A DNA stretch of 64,000 bases from Armigeres subalbatus (GCF_024139115.2 NC_085139.1:102348158-102412157); one strand, 5' to 3'; shown: positions 47,596-60,270, counted from the first letter of the stretch. Notes: generated by a model from the sequence alone, not told the origin. Numbers and translations are program-made.

Positions 47596-47600
47596 GATTC

Positions 47601-48342
47601 CCTACAATTTGTGTCAAAATTTCAGCGCAATACGCCAGTACCGAACCGAGATATTGAATTTCATTAATTTTATTTATTCGCAATATGGACAAATTTTTCC
47701 ATTCGAACAAATTTATTGCATCATGTCCCTCCTACGCTGGCTTGTGATTCTGCTACCGACCGACGACAGCCAAATCGATGAAGAAGCCACCTTAGTGGAA
47801 AATTTGTACAGCAACCACCCAGCGGCGACCGATAGACGCCTATCGATTATGTTTTGTACTATGAAGAAACTTCGTCTTGGTTACATTTCTTCTGTTACTT
47901 TTCTCGCATTTCGAATCACTAACAGCTGATAACAAAATTCAAAATCTTGCCAGAAAATTTCACAGGATGCTTAGAACTTGTCCGTTTCTCCGTTGCTTCG
48001 GGAGAGTGGCCGCTCTTTGCAGAATCCCAATCAAAATGGCTCGCACGCTGGTTGCTCGTTTGCTTTTTGCGGGATACTAGCCCAGAAGGTCATTCATCAG
48101 CAGTGCACATCACCCATGCCATACCAGATCACAGAGAGCGGAGCCAATGGGCTTTTTTTCCTTGTTGGGCACATTTTCCACTGCGACCAGTTGGTTGCTC
48201 ATGGGCTTACTTTATTGAGTACAAGAAAGCTGCTTTTTTGGCGCGTGCGAGTCATTTCGATCATCCATTTCGTATAGCTATGTAGTCCTACGCCACCTTT
48301 GGGTACAACCCGATTGGGCTGCACCTTTGAGTTTTGTAAAAT
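47601..48342. other. Spacer, nothing identified
   Basis: Overlapping short open frames without recognisable domains. The 193-codon plus frame 47348-47929 begins antisense to the RT fragment and is not a gene. Confidence 0.35.
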
Positions 48343-48470
48343 ATATTTTAGTTACAAGATAAAGATAGTTGCTGTCCAGAACATTTATTGCTGGCGAAGA
48401 TAGGGCGCTAAATCGGACAGCAGAACAAAAGGGAACCGAAGCGACAATATTTATCTTGTAACTAAAATAT
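48343..48470. mobile_element. Palindromic element around ATATTTTAGTTACAAGATAAA
   Basis: 21-bp arms: left block ATATTTTAGTTA + CAAGATAAA (48343-48363) and its exact complement at 48450-48470, with an ~86-bp centre. Probably a small MITE; true ends and target duplication unresolved. Confidence 0.55.
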
Positions 48471-51399
48471 CCTTTTTTTTTGGGCACCGAATCCGCATAT
48501 TTGAATTAGTTCGATAGGTAGCTAAAGATTAAGATTTTTTTCCAAGATCTCCACACGAGTTTGCGTTAGTAAGATCTCATCGTGCCACAAAGGTAAGATT
48601 ATGTTTGACACACACCTATATCCGTTGAACTGCCACCATACGTCGTCGTCGCTGGCTGGTATCTGATGGATCATCAATAGCTGTCGGGTGGGACAATGTT
48701 CCGAAGTTTTATTAGTGCCACCACGACAAATAACCCACCATTAAATCCATTCAAATGAACGAACACCGGCGATATGGTGCCAAGACGTGTTCCGAACAGG
48801 AATCGTGCTAATTTACTACCCAAACAAACGGTCTGCCCGTTGACGCTGCTGGCTGTTGGTGGTGATGGTGACAAAGTAACAAAGTGAGAATGAATGGGCG
48901 CCTAGCGAGTCTATTGTGACCGGTGGACATAATTTTCCGCGCAACGATTGTTTCCGAACGTAGAAAAAAAAACGATGATATCCAAATCTAAAATCTGCAT
49001 TTATGAAGTGGTGATCAGCTACATAGAAAAGATCAAATATGACAACCGAATAAACATGGCGTAATATCAGACACCAGAGCTGTACCAAAGTCACAAACTG
49101 TCAAAATTTCATTGAATATTCCTCCGCTATTTAAGATTCCAGTGAAGATAATGATAAATGCAACTTTTCCAATTGAATCTTTGAAGAAAATTAAGAGTTC
49201 TTTCACGAAACATATCTATAAGTAACGATCTACAGCAGCTGTGTGCTAATCAATATTGAACGAACCTATAACTTTGTCTAGGAAGTTATTGTCTAAAATC
49301 AATAATCTGAGTCGTGAGAGCGAATTTATTGCAATTTTGTAAATGACATTTTAGTATAATTGTGCTTCCATGCATTAAATTCTAGATTTAATGTGGATAA
49401 ATGTGTGGAGTCAGTCAACCGTGAAACAAGCAACAACGTAAATTTAATTTCTTTATAATAATTCGTATCAACCAGCAAAAAAAATGATATTTTTGATTAC
49501 AACCTCTTAATTTTAGACTTAATTTTCGCTAAAAATTTTATTCAGAAATCATTATCTCTATAACCCAACATTATGGCTTAGGAATTTTATGGTTTGTTTT
49601 TTTTTTCGGGTAGATTCAGTACTCATCGCGAGCATGTAGAATCATTAATCCTTGTCATAAAAAACTTAAAACGAAAACAGCACCAAACCACTTTATGCGA
49701 TTTGTACACGGGGGTCGGTCATTACAGTACGTGTACAGCACAGTCTGTTGGTCGGTCAGTCGGTGTTAGATTCAAAATTCGCTTCAATCCGACCGACAAT
49801 GGTTTTCCTTTACACCTCGTTGAGGTTGTGTACGCGGGTTACGGACGGGGCATCCCACCGCGCGCGCAGCCTAATTTTATCCAATTGTCATCATAAACGA
49901 TGACATCTACGAGCGCATAATACAATGGGTGGGTAATTTTAGAACGCACGGAAGGTCGAGCGATGTGGATGTCATTCCTGCTGCTCGGCGCTGTTTCGAT
50001 TTGTTTCAGTTTTATTCGTTTTTAATTTTGGCGAGTGCAGAACGGCGGGAGATCGATTGAAATGATATCATTTTGATGTGATCGCGAGTAGCTGAAAATA
50101 ATTAACACTGCAGAGAAGAATTACCTACATAGAAGTCGCCTTCTTTCTACAACTGATTTAGTCTAGGCTGAGCAGAATTGGTTCCAATGATAGGCTTGTA
50201 GTCCCCCCTACATAAGGCCAAAGCGTTTTTTATCAATTATTCTATTATGCAACTAGTATAAAGAGAATACGTTTTTGTTATCTCACAACGTTTTGCATTC
50301 GCTTGGATACAATATCATCGGTTTCATATTGAATAACGTTTCATGCTAATTAAACTCACACACCGCTGATTGTTTAAATCAACATACCTCCGTCACCGTG
50401 CCTCCTCTTCGTCTAATTCAAAATTCATCATCTGTTTTTTCAATGTTCGTCATTCGTCCAATTTTGTTGAATCAAATCAAATCCAACTGCTGCAGCTGTG
50501 CTGAGAGCTTGCCGATCGTTGCTGAATTTACTCTCCTGTTCCCGCACTTACAGTCTGGAAGTGCCGGAATCGAAAACCACGCACGACCCAGCCAAGCGTG
50601 GTGTGCTTCCTCGTCATTTTTTCCCATCGTGCACACCGTCGTGTCGGTTTGTTTAAAACCTTCCGATAATAATCTGCTGAACTTGTCAAAATAATAATAC
50701 GCGAATAACGAGTCGAGCACTCGGATACGTATTTTGTAGTAGGGCTCGCAACCAACCCGGCGATGGAGCACATTAGGTGCACCATCATTATTGCCAACTG
50801 GAGCATTGCACTCATTGCGTTTAACTTGTTCCCGTACTTGTTCGGTAAATATTACGTCAAAAATTTTCCCGAGTTCCACCACTTGTTCTGCTTCTGGCTG
50901 GGGTACCATGTTGCAGGAAGCGCCAAATGCCGAAACATCACGGCTGCGATCGGCGGCGACGACGACAACGACGACTACTAGAAAGGCCACGTTGTTACGG
51001 TTTTGCGTAGGAAAAACGTTCATTGTTTGGATTATGGAGTGCGGCGGGAAGGCAGCACACGATTTTGGCTGCACAGCAATGTCCGACAGCGCAACGGATC
51101 GGTACAATTCGACGGGAAAACCCAACCACAACAGTACTGTACAGTGTATCAATTCTGTGCAATGCATATGAACATGTATTCCCGTAATTTATAGAATCGT
51201 GTTCAGTATTTTTCTATTTGTACTTCGAATGTGAAATAAATGAAAGTTATCTTAATTTAATACACTTACACGGCACATACACGGTAAAACAAGTTGGTCT
51301 CAGTTATAAATAAATACCGAACATGAAGCAACGTTTGGAAGCATTGCATGAAAAGCGAGGAAGGCATCTTTCTAAGCAAATTTGTAACAGTATCGTGGA
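48471..51399. other. Low-copy-looking intergenic DNA, no supported gene
   Basis: Complex sequence without tandem structure. The longest frames (50472-51167 minus, 231 codons; 50791-51171 plus) overlap antisense to each other and show no domain. A TCGGTCAGTCGGTG stretch near 49752 resembles an arthropod initiator context (TCAGT), so a transcription start is conceivable but unsupported. CAGTGGAT/GTGATCGCGAG-type unique motifs abound. Confidence 0.35.
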
Positions 51400-53203
51400 A
51401 TGTTTTCTGATAGAATTGCGAGAGGATTGCTTACATAATCTTGCACGAATTTTTAACGAGAATCCCGTCAGGAATTTGCTAAGAATGCCATACGGATTCT
51501 GATGAGAATCTTGTTAGGATCCTGTTGAAAATATCGTAAGGATTCTGTCACAAATCCCGACAGGATTCTTTCGACAATCCAGTCAGACCTGCCGGGAACC
51601 ACGACAATCCAAGAATTCAGTCAGGATTCTGTCGTGGTTCCCGGCAGGATTTGGTCAACAGTCCCATCATGATTTTGTCGACAGTCCTGTCAGGATTGTA
51701 TCGAGAATCCCGTCAGGAATTTGTCGAGAATCCCGTCAGGAATCATTCGAGAATCCCGTAAGGAATTTGTCAAGAATCACATCAGGATTCTGTCGAGAAA
51801 ACCTTCAGGACTCTGTCGAGAATCCCACCAGGATTCTGCAGAGAATCCCATCACGATTCCGACGAAAAACCCTCACAGGATTCTGTCAGATATCCCTTCA
51901 GGATTCTGTCAGATATCCCTTCAGGAACCTGTCAGATATCCCTACAGGAATCTGTAGAGGATCCCGTCAGGATTCCATCAAGGATTCCGCCAAGATTCTG
52001 TCGAGAATCCCTCCAGGATTCTGTCAAGAATCCCTTCCGGATTCTGTCGAGAATCCCTTCCGGATTCTGTCGAGATTCCCTTCAGGATTCTGTCGGGAAT
52101 CCCTTCAAGATTCTGACGAGAATCCCTTCAGGATTCTGTCGAGAATCCCTTCAGGATTCTGTCGAGAATCCCTTCAGGATTCTGTCGGGAATCCCTTCAA
52201 GATTCTGACGAGAATCCCTTCAGGATTCTGTCGAGAATCCCTTCAGGATTCTGTCGAGAATCCCTTCAGGATTCTGTCGGGAATCCCTTCAAGATTCTGA
52301 CGAGAATCCCTTCAGGATTCTGTCGAGAATCCCTTCAGGATTCTGTCGAGAATCCCTTCAGGATTCTGGCGAGAATCTCTTCAGGATTCTGTCGAGAATC
52401 CCTTCAGGATTCTGTCGAGAATCCCTTCAGGATTATGATGAGAATCCCTTAGAGGATTCTGACGAAAATCGCTTCAGGATTATGATGAGAATCCCTTCAG
52501 GATTCTGACAAGAATCCCTTCAGGATTCTGACGAGAATCCCTTCAGGATTCTGACGAGAATCCCTTCAGGATTCTGACGAGAATCCCTTCAGGATTCTGA
52601 CGAGAATCGCTTCAGGATTCTGACGAGAATCACTTCAGGATTCTGACGAGAATCCCTTCAGGATTCTGACGAGAATCCCTTCAGGATTCTGACGAGAATC
52701 CCTTCAGGATTCTGACGAGAATCCCTTCAGGATTCTGACGAGAATCCCTTCAGGATTCTGACGAGAACTCCTTCAGAATTTTGACGAGAATCCCTTCAGG
52801 ATTCTGAGGAGAATCCTTTCAGCATTCTGAGAAGAATCCCTTCAACATTCTGAGGAGAATCCCTTCAGGATTCTGAGGAGAATCCCTTCAGGATTCTGAC
52901 GAGAATCGCTTCAGGATTTTGACGAGAAACTCTCAGGACTCTGACGAGAATCCCTTCAGGATTCTGACGAGAATCCATTCAGGATTCTGAAGAGAATCCC
53001 TTCAGGATTCTGACGAGAATCTCTTCAGGATTCTGACGAGAATCCCTTCAGGATTCTGACGAGAATCCCTTCAGGATTCTGACGAGAATCCCTTCAGGAT
53101 TCTGACGAGAATCCCTTCAGGATTCTGACGAGAATCCCTTCAGGATTCTGACGAGAATCCCTTCAGGATTCTGACGAGAATCCCTTCAGGATTCTGACGA
53201 GAA
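51400..53203. repeat. Array F, part 1: 23-bp hairpin satellite
   Basis: Monomer of 23 bp: GGATTCT, a 4-nt loop, AGAATCC, then CTTCA. The 7-mers are exact reverse complements. The loop is mostly GTCG up to about 52400 and GACG after that. The first ~500 bp is diverged; the later part is very uniform. Open frames such as 51767-52300 are repeat translations. The array stops mid-unit at 53203. Confidence 0.96.
51588..51648. repeat. 19-bp perfect inverted repeat in the array F margin
   Basis: CCTGCCGGGAACCACGACA at 51588-51606 and its exact complement at 51630-51648, with a 23-nt loop made of array-like sequence. GC-rich and much stronger than the 7-bp monomer hairpins around it. Could be a local inverted duplication of one diverged unit. 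Confidence 0.85.
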
Positions 53204-54309
53204 AGATTTCATCGCGTGGCAAAACTCCCCAGCGACAAACCTGGTTCCTCACAGCTCTGCCTTCCATATGGAAATAGCTGTAGAACCACTTCAGTGTTTA
53301 CAAATAAGCTTCAGCTGGCAAAGTGTTTGTACACCTACAGCTACTACACCGGACAAGATAAATTCAAATCTGAGAAGCTCTGCCGTCTCCTATTTTAGGA
53401 GCAACGTTGTGCAAAACACAACATTGTGCATAATTTGCAAATCTCTTCCGAAAGCGTCTCTCGCCCATTCTCGGATGCACACTACATCGAGCAGGCTGAT
53501 GCTGAAACAAGCGAGAATAACACGTACGGGTGCGATCATGTGAAGATGCATCTTTTTTTGCCCTCTATCAAGGGCAATTAAATATCTCCACTCATTTTTT
53601 GTGCACCTTTTGTTATCGCGCCTCTGCTGCACATTCTGCACCACGCCGTCGCGCAGTCCCCTATGGCCTACGGATTCATTCAATCAAAATGCGGAATTGA
53701 CCGTGGTGCTAATAGAAAGAATGCAGACATAGGAGAGTATGGTCCACGCAGCAAACCTTAAGTTGCTTTATTCTAGTTTTATAATACCTGCAATTACATA
53801 ATCGTAAGATCTATGTTAACAAAATTATATTTTGAGCTTATAGCGGAATGTCTTCACTTGAGTGGTGAAATAAATGGGATAGTATGAACTCGTCTAATGA
53901 AAAGTAAAGATTCATGTATGTACATTTACATGGGATTATTGTATATTGTAAAATACAGTGGAAATCCACGAATGTTTTCCATGTGTTGGCCTTTTAATTC
54001 CATATTTCCATTTTAAATCACCCTCCCTTAAACTGCTTCAGCTCAGCTTAGATTAGACCTGGAGTGGAGCGTAGAGCGAGTGGCTCAACATGAAAAGGTA
54101 CTTTCAAACTTGCTTTGTTTTGACCAGCGATCGTTGGCGTAGCAAGAATGAAATTCTAGAAAGACCACATTTTCCATGTATTTGCCAACTGAAAAGAGTA
54201 ATTCAATCAAAGATAGCCCAGTAAAAAGAGGGAAAAAGAAGTTTAATTAGCAAGGAATATTTCTCAATCGGATCAAAATTTAATTTTCATTTAAGAAGTC
54301 GATGTTATG
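53204..54309. other. 1.1-kb non-repeat interruption of array F
   Basis: Unique-looking sequence between two blocks of the same monomers. The left array stops after ...CTGACGAGAA and the right one resumes at TTCAGGATTCTG, so only about four bases (TCCC) of a unit are missing and the array phase is essentially kept. No terminal inverted repeats, no target duplication and no recognisable domain in its short frames (53216-53398, 53390-53683 minus). Origin unknown. Confidence 0.6.
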
Positions 54310-57300
54310 TTCAGGATTCTGACGAGAATCCCTTCAGGATTCTGACGAGAATCCCTTCAGGATTCTGACGAGAATCCCTTCAGGATTCTGACGAGAATCC
54401 CTTCAGGATTCTGACGAGAATCCCTTCAGGATTCTGACGAGAATCCCTTCAGGATTCTGACGAGAATCCCTTCAGGATTCTGACGAGAATCCCTTCAGGG
54501 TTCTGACGAGAATCCCTTCAGGATTCTGACGAGAATCCCTTCAGGATTCTGCCAAGAAATCCTTCAGGATTCTGACGAGAATCCCTTCAGGATTCTGACG
54601 AGAATCCCTTCAGGATTCTGATGAGAATCCCTTCAGGATTCTGACGAGAATCCCATCAGGATTCTGACGAGAATCCCTTCAGGATTCTGACGAGAATCCC
54701 TTCAGGATTCTGACGAGAATCCCTTCAGGATTCCGACGAGAATCCCTTCAGGATTCTGACGAGAATCCCTTCAGGATTCTAACGAGAATTCCTTCAGATT
54801 CTGACGGGAATCCCTTCAGGATTCTATCAAGAATCCCTTCAGGGTTCTGATGGTAATCCCTTCAGGATTCTGATGAGAATCCCTTCAGAATTCTGATGAG
54901 AATCCCTTCAGAATTCTGATGAGAATCCCTTCAGAATTCTGATGAGAATCCCTTCAGAATTCTAATGAGAAACCCTTCAGAATTCTGTCGAGAATCCCTT
55001 CAGGATTCTGTCGAGAATCCCTTCAGCATTCTGACGAGAATCCCTTCAGGATTCTGACGAGAATCCCTTCAGGATTCTGACGAGAATCCCTTCAGGATTC
55101 TGACGAGAATCCCTTCAGGATTCTGACGAGAATCCCTTCAGGATTCTGACGAGAATCCCTTCAGGATTCTGACGAGAATCCCTTCAGGATTCTGACGAGA
55201 ATCCTCTCAGGATTCTGACGAGAATCCCTTCAGGATTCTGACGAGAATCCCTTCAGGATTCTGACGAGAATCCCTTCAGGATTCTGACGAGAATCCCTTC
55301 AGGATTCTGACGAGAATCCCTTCAGGATTCTGACGAGAATCCCTTCAGGATTCTGTCGAGAATCCCTTCAGGATTCTGTCGAGAATCCCTTCAGGATTCT
55401 GTCGAGAATCCCTTCTGGAATCTGTTGAGAATCCCTTCAGGATTTTGTTGCGAATCCCTTCAGGATTCTGTCGAGAATCCCTTCAGGATTCTGACGGGAA
55501 TTCTTTTAGGATTCTGAAGAGAATCCCTTCAGGATTCTGACGAGAATCCCTTCAGGATTCTGACGAGAATCCCTTCAGGATTCTGACGAGAATCCCTTCA
55601 GGATTCTGACGAGAATCCCTTCAGGATTCTGACGAGAATCCCTTCAGGATTCTGACGAGAATCCCTTCAGGATTCTGACGAGAATCCCTTCAGGATTCTG
55701 ACGAGAATCCCTTCAGGATTCTGACGAAAATCGCTTCAGGATTCTGACAAGAATCGCTTCAGGATTATGATGAGAATCCCTTCAGGATTATGATGAGAAT
55801 CCCTTCAGGATTCCGACGAATATCGCTTCAGGATTCTGACCAGAATCCCTTCAGGATTCTGACAAGAATCCCTTCCGGATTCTGACCAGAATCTTTTCAG
55901 GATTCTGACGAGATTTTTTTCAGGATTCTGACGAGAATCCTTTCAGGATTCTGAAGAGAATCCCTTCAGGATTCTAACGAGAATCCCTTCAGGATTCTAA
56001 CGAGAATCCCTTCAGGATTCTAACGAGAATCCCTTCAGGATTCTAACGAGAATCCCTTCATGATTCTGACGAGAATCCCTCCAGGATTCTGTCGAGAATC
56101 CCTTCAGGATTCTGGCGAGAATCCCTTCAGGATTCTGGCGAGAATCCCTTCAGGATTCTGGCGAGAATCCCTTCAGGATTCTGGCGAGAATCCCTTCAGG
56201 ATTCTGGCGAGAATCCCTTCAGGATTCTGGCGAGAATCCCTTCAGGATTCTGACGAGAATCCCTTCAGGATTCTGACGAGAATCCCTTCAGGATTCTGAC
56301 GAGAATCCCTTCAGGATTCTGACGAGAAATCCTTGAAGATTCTGACGAGAAATCCTTCAGGATTCTGACGAGAATCCCCTCAGGATTCTGATGAGAATCC
56401 CTTCAGGATTCTGATGAGAATCCCTTCAGGATTCTGATGAGAATCCCTTCAGGATTCTGATGAGAATCCCTTCAGGATTCTGATGAGAATCCCTTCAGGA
56501 TTCTGATGAGAATCCCTTCAGGATTCTGATGAGAATTCCTTCAGGATTCTGATGAGAATCTCTTCAGGATCCTGATGAGAATCCCTTCAGGATTCTTATG
56601 AGAATCTCTTCAGGATTCTTATGAGAATCTCTTCAGGATTCTGATGAGAATCCCTTCAGGATTCTGACGAGAATCCCTTCAGGATTCTGACGAGAATCCC
56701 TTCAGGATTCTGACGAGAATCCCTTCAAGATTCTGACGAGAATCCCTTCAGGATTCTGACGAGAATCCCTTCAGGATTCTGACGAGAATCCCTTCAGGAT
56801 TCTGACGAGAATCCCTTCAGGATTCTGACGAGAATCCCTTCAGGATTCTGACGAGAATCCCTTCAGGATACTGGCGAGAATCCCTTTAGGGTTCTGATGA
56901 GAATACCTTCAGGGTTCTGATGAGAATACCTTCAGGATTCTGATGAGAATCCCTTCAGATTTCTGATGAGAATCCCTTCAGAATTCTGACGAGAATCCCT
57001 TCAGAATTCTGATGAGAATCCCTTCAGAATTCTGATGAGAATCCCTTCAGAATTCTGATGAGAATCTCTTCAGGATTATGATGACAATCCCTTCAGGATT
57101 CTGACGAAAATCGCTTCAGGATTCTGACAAGAATCGCTTCAGGATTATGATGAGAATCCCTTCAGGATTCTGACGAAAATCGCTTCAGGATTATGATGAG
57201 AATCCCTTCAGGATTCTGATGAAAATCTCTTCAGGATTTTGATGAGAATCCCTTCAGGATTCTGTCGAGAATCCCTTCAGGATTATGATGACAATCCCTT

Positions 57301-58400
57301 CAGGATTCTGACGAAAATCGCTTCAGGATTCTGACAAGAATCGCTTCAGGATTATGATGAGAATCCCTTCAGGATTCTGACGAAAATCGCTTCAGGATTA
57401 TGATGAGAATCCCTTCAGGATTCTGATGAAAATCTCTTCAGGATTTTGATGAGAATCCCTTCAGGATTCTGTCGAGAATCCCTTCAGGATTATGATGACA
57501 ATCCCTTCAGGATTCTGACGAAAATCGCTTCAGGATTCTGACAAGAATCGCTTCAGGATTATGATGAGAATCCCTTCAGGATTCTGACGAAAATCGCTTC
57601 AGGATTATGATGAGAATCCCTTCAGGATTCTGACGAATATCGCTTCAGGATTCTGACAAAAATCGCTTCAGGATTCTGACGAGAATCGCTTCAGGATTCT
57701 GACGAGAATCCCTTCAGGATTCTTATGAGAATCCCTTCAGGATTCTGACGAGAATCCCTTCAGGATTCCTTCAAGAATCCCTTCAGCATTTCTTCAAGAA
57801 TCCCTTCAGGATTAAGCATCCCTTCAGGATTCCTTCAAAAATCCCTTCAGGATTTCTTCAAGAATCCCTTCAGGATTTCTTCAAGAATCCCATCAGGATT
57901 CTGTCAAGAATCCCTTCAGGATTCCGTCTAGAATCCCTTCAGCATTTCGTCGAGAACCCTTTCAGGATTCCGTCAAAACTACCTTCAAGGTTCCGTCAAG
58001 AATCGCTTCAGGATTCCGTCAAGAATCCCATCAGGATGCCGTCAAGAATCCCTTAAAGATTTCGCCAAGAATCCCTTAAGAATCCCTTCAGGATTCCGTC
58101 AAGAATAATTTCAGGATTCCGTCAAGAATCCTTGCAGGATTCCGTCAAGAATCCTTACAGAATTCCGTCAAGAATCCTTTCAGGATTCCGTCAAGAACCC
58201 TTTCAGGATTCCGTCAAAAATCCCTTCAGGTTTCCGTCAAGAATCTTTTCAGGATTCCGCCAAGAATCCCATCAGGATTCCGTCAAGAATCCCTTCAGGA
58301 TTCCGTCAAGAATTCCTTCAGGAATCTGGCAAGAACCCTTTCAGGATTCCGTCAAGAATCCAATCAGAAGAATCCCTTTAGGATATCGGCTTATTCTTCA
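54310..58400. repeat. Array F, part 2: 23-bp hairpin satellite
   Basis: Same 23-bp unit as part 1, about 175 copies. Loop variants form blocks: GACG (54310-54800, 55030-55350, 55550-55730), GATG (54850-54980, 56380-56660), GGCG (56110-56240). The right edge, from about 57750, degenerates into GGATTCCGTCAAGAATCC units before ending near 58400. Confidence 0.96.
57074..57700. repeat. 207-bp higher-order repeat (nine 23-mers), about three copies
   Basis: The variant unit GATTATGATGACAATCCC recurs at 57074, 57281 and 57488, exactly 207 bp (9 x 23) apart, followed each time by the same ordered variants (GACGAAAATCG, GACAAGAATCG, TATGATGAGAATCCC). This shows recent block amplification by unequal exchange or similar. 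Confidence 0.9.
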
Positions 58401-60191
58401 AAAACATATCTACTGAGATCCTCTCTAGGAATCTTTGAAGTTCTAGAAGCTTGTTGAGAATCTCTTCAGAGCGCTACTCAAAATTGCTTCTGAATTATGT
58501 TGAGGGTTGATTCAGAATAAGAAACTAAAATTTTAATGAAGTGCGATCGTCATATGGCTTTCATAACTCGCCACGACGACAACAATCCATTTCATAGCCC
58601 TCACTTTATCCACCTAGCGCTCGAATTCGAACTGACAGTAGAATTTATCTTTCGAACAAAAGTGATTTTCAATCATCGTGGGTCGACCGAAAAAGTCTGC
58701 CAACAATTTGTACAAACACATTCCTCAAAAATATTTCTTGTGAATTGAATCACCACAACCACCACAACTGACAGGAACGGCGTTATGATGACGACAGCTC
58801 AACGAAGTCAATTGAATACGATTTTATCACATTCAATTAATTAATGTGACGATCAACATGTCCGCTCGCGTCGACGACGACGACGACGATCTCCACCACG
58901 TCTCATTCTCGGTCACGTGACGGGACGGGAGACGATCAAATGGATGGCGAAGTGTTCCGCGAAGATTTCAACGACTAGATTTGGAATCAAATCTGATCTC
59001 CAACGGCGATGAAGATCATTGGACGACGTCGATGGGAAATGGTTATTGTCGGGGAGGCTAAATTTAGGAAACCGTGGAAACGTGGCAAATGACGAAGTCA
59101 CCGTCGTCGACGATGCTGATCCAAACAATTAATAAATGTTTGCATCCACCCACACGCCCTGGGAGAAATTTTCCGAAAACTGTCGGCCGGCGTTGAACAG
59201 GAAAAATGCATTCAACGTGAGGAAAATTCACCGCCATCCAAATGGGAAAGTAAGTCCGCCGGTTGTCGTTTTGTTTTTGTCTCCATTTTCTCGGCACAGT
59301 ACACATGTCGTTCGTTACCGTGGGGAAAAGTGCACTTTCGTTTGGAAATCTTGCCGGTCGAGTGTTATTCTTAGACTGCCCCCGCAGATTCGGGCCCGCT
59401 TGGGAAGCCAAGTGCAATCGAGCGCGGGAAGACGGTTGTTCGCTCGATTTGTCACGGAAAATACGTTAGTGGATTTGGACCCGGCTGGACCGATTGAAAC
59501 GGGCCACAAACCGGGTGCGAAAAAACCCAAACAAACTTGGCTCAAAATCAAGTAGTGCAGTCATTCGTGGACTGGCCATTGAGCTAATTTATACAAAGTC
59601 GCTTTTGAACGAAATTCATGTTCAATCAAGTGAAGAGTTGATTAAAAACACAAATTTACGTCGATCCTTCAACAGAATTAAAAGACACATGACGGAAAAA
59701 TCGTTTGTATTTGAGTACAAGTCATTCGAAAAAGACTCGCAGCTTGGCATCTTGGCTTGCAAACGATGTTCGCCCGTAAGAGTAATAGAAGTGGCAATTG
59801 TTTACATGTGGCCCTTTCGTAATCGTAATCGTCCTGTCAACGTTGCCATCTTCAATAGCTTGCGATGCAAAGAGAATTGATAATCATCAGGCAAGGCAGC
59901 AAGGGTCCATCGCACACGTGAAAGTGACTCCCTCTGTTCCAATTTATCGTGGCGGCGGCTGACTGCTGTGTCTCTTATATTGTCACGAACATCGCGATGT
60001 GCCACAAACGAAATTTATTTTTTGGCAACGACCGTAGCCGGGCAGCTGGTTGGTTGGTGGCGAATAGCCATGATGAGATAATTTTCTCGACAGAGCAGAG
60101 CATGGTTTTTGGTTCCATTGAGACTGGGTGGCGACCAGACGTAAGAAAAACCGAAACATGTTCAGCGGATAGCAAAGCAAGGCAACATGTG
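58401..60191. other. Low-copy-looking DNA 5' of the tRNA gene, no supported gene
   Basis: Includes a GAC microsatellite (58870-58893). A 139-codon plus frame begins at 59136; inside it a consensus-like splice donor GTAAGT (59250) and a pyrimidine-rich acceptor ending TCGGCACAG (59299) would define a 50-nt intron, but the joined frame stops after ~24 more codons and shows no domain. Overlapping minus frames (59064-59417, 59983-60348) likewise show none. Confidence 0.35.
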
Positions 60192-60263
60192 GGTTCCATG
60201 GTGTAATGGTTAGCACTTTGGACTCTGAATCCAACGATCCGAGTTCAAATCTCGGTGGAACCT
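60192..60263 (+). tRNA. tRNA-Gln (anticodon CUG)
   Basis: 72-nt cloverleaf. Acceptor arms GGTTCCA and TGGAACC pair over 7 bp with discriminator T. D arm contains the internal A-box TGGTGTAATGG; anticodon stem TTGGA/TCCAA closes the loop CTCTGAA, giving anticodon CTG, which reads CAG glutamine codons; T arm CCGAG/CTCGG closes the loop TTCAAAT, containing the B-box. CCA is not encoded, as expected in eukaryotes. The anticodon stem pair T-A replaces the C-G I recall in vertebrate tRNA-Gln, a compensated change. All arms are intact, so the gene is probably functional. The satellite array G begins about 105 bp downstream. Confidence 0.97.
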
Positions 60264-60270
60264 GGTGATA

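Larger units (their letters stand above)
46410..47600 (-). mobile_element. RTE-clade LINE fragment with RT domain and 3' tail
   Basis: Minus-strand fragment ending at 46410-46424 in a TAATAAATAAATA tail preceded by GGCCTTAGTCTGG, the same 3' end as the RTE at 23244-27199. It keeps palm and thumb regions of reverse transcriptase but not the endonuclease. A 134-bp MITE (47193-47326) interrupts it. Left and right RTE copies thus carry complementary parts of one element type. The 5' limit is approximate. Confidence 0.85.

Noticed and set aside
47348..47929. 193-codon plus-strand gene
   Set aside because: Its first third is the antisense of a recognisable RTE reverse transcriptase fragment; the rest is featureless.
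50472..51167. 231-codon minus-strand gene
   Set aside because: Overlaps antisense frames of similar length, has a valine run from a GAC/GTC microsatellite and no recognisable domain. Left as unassigned.
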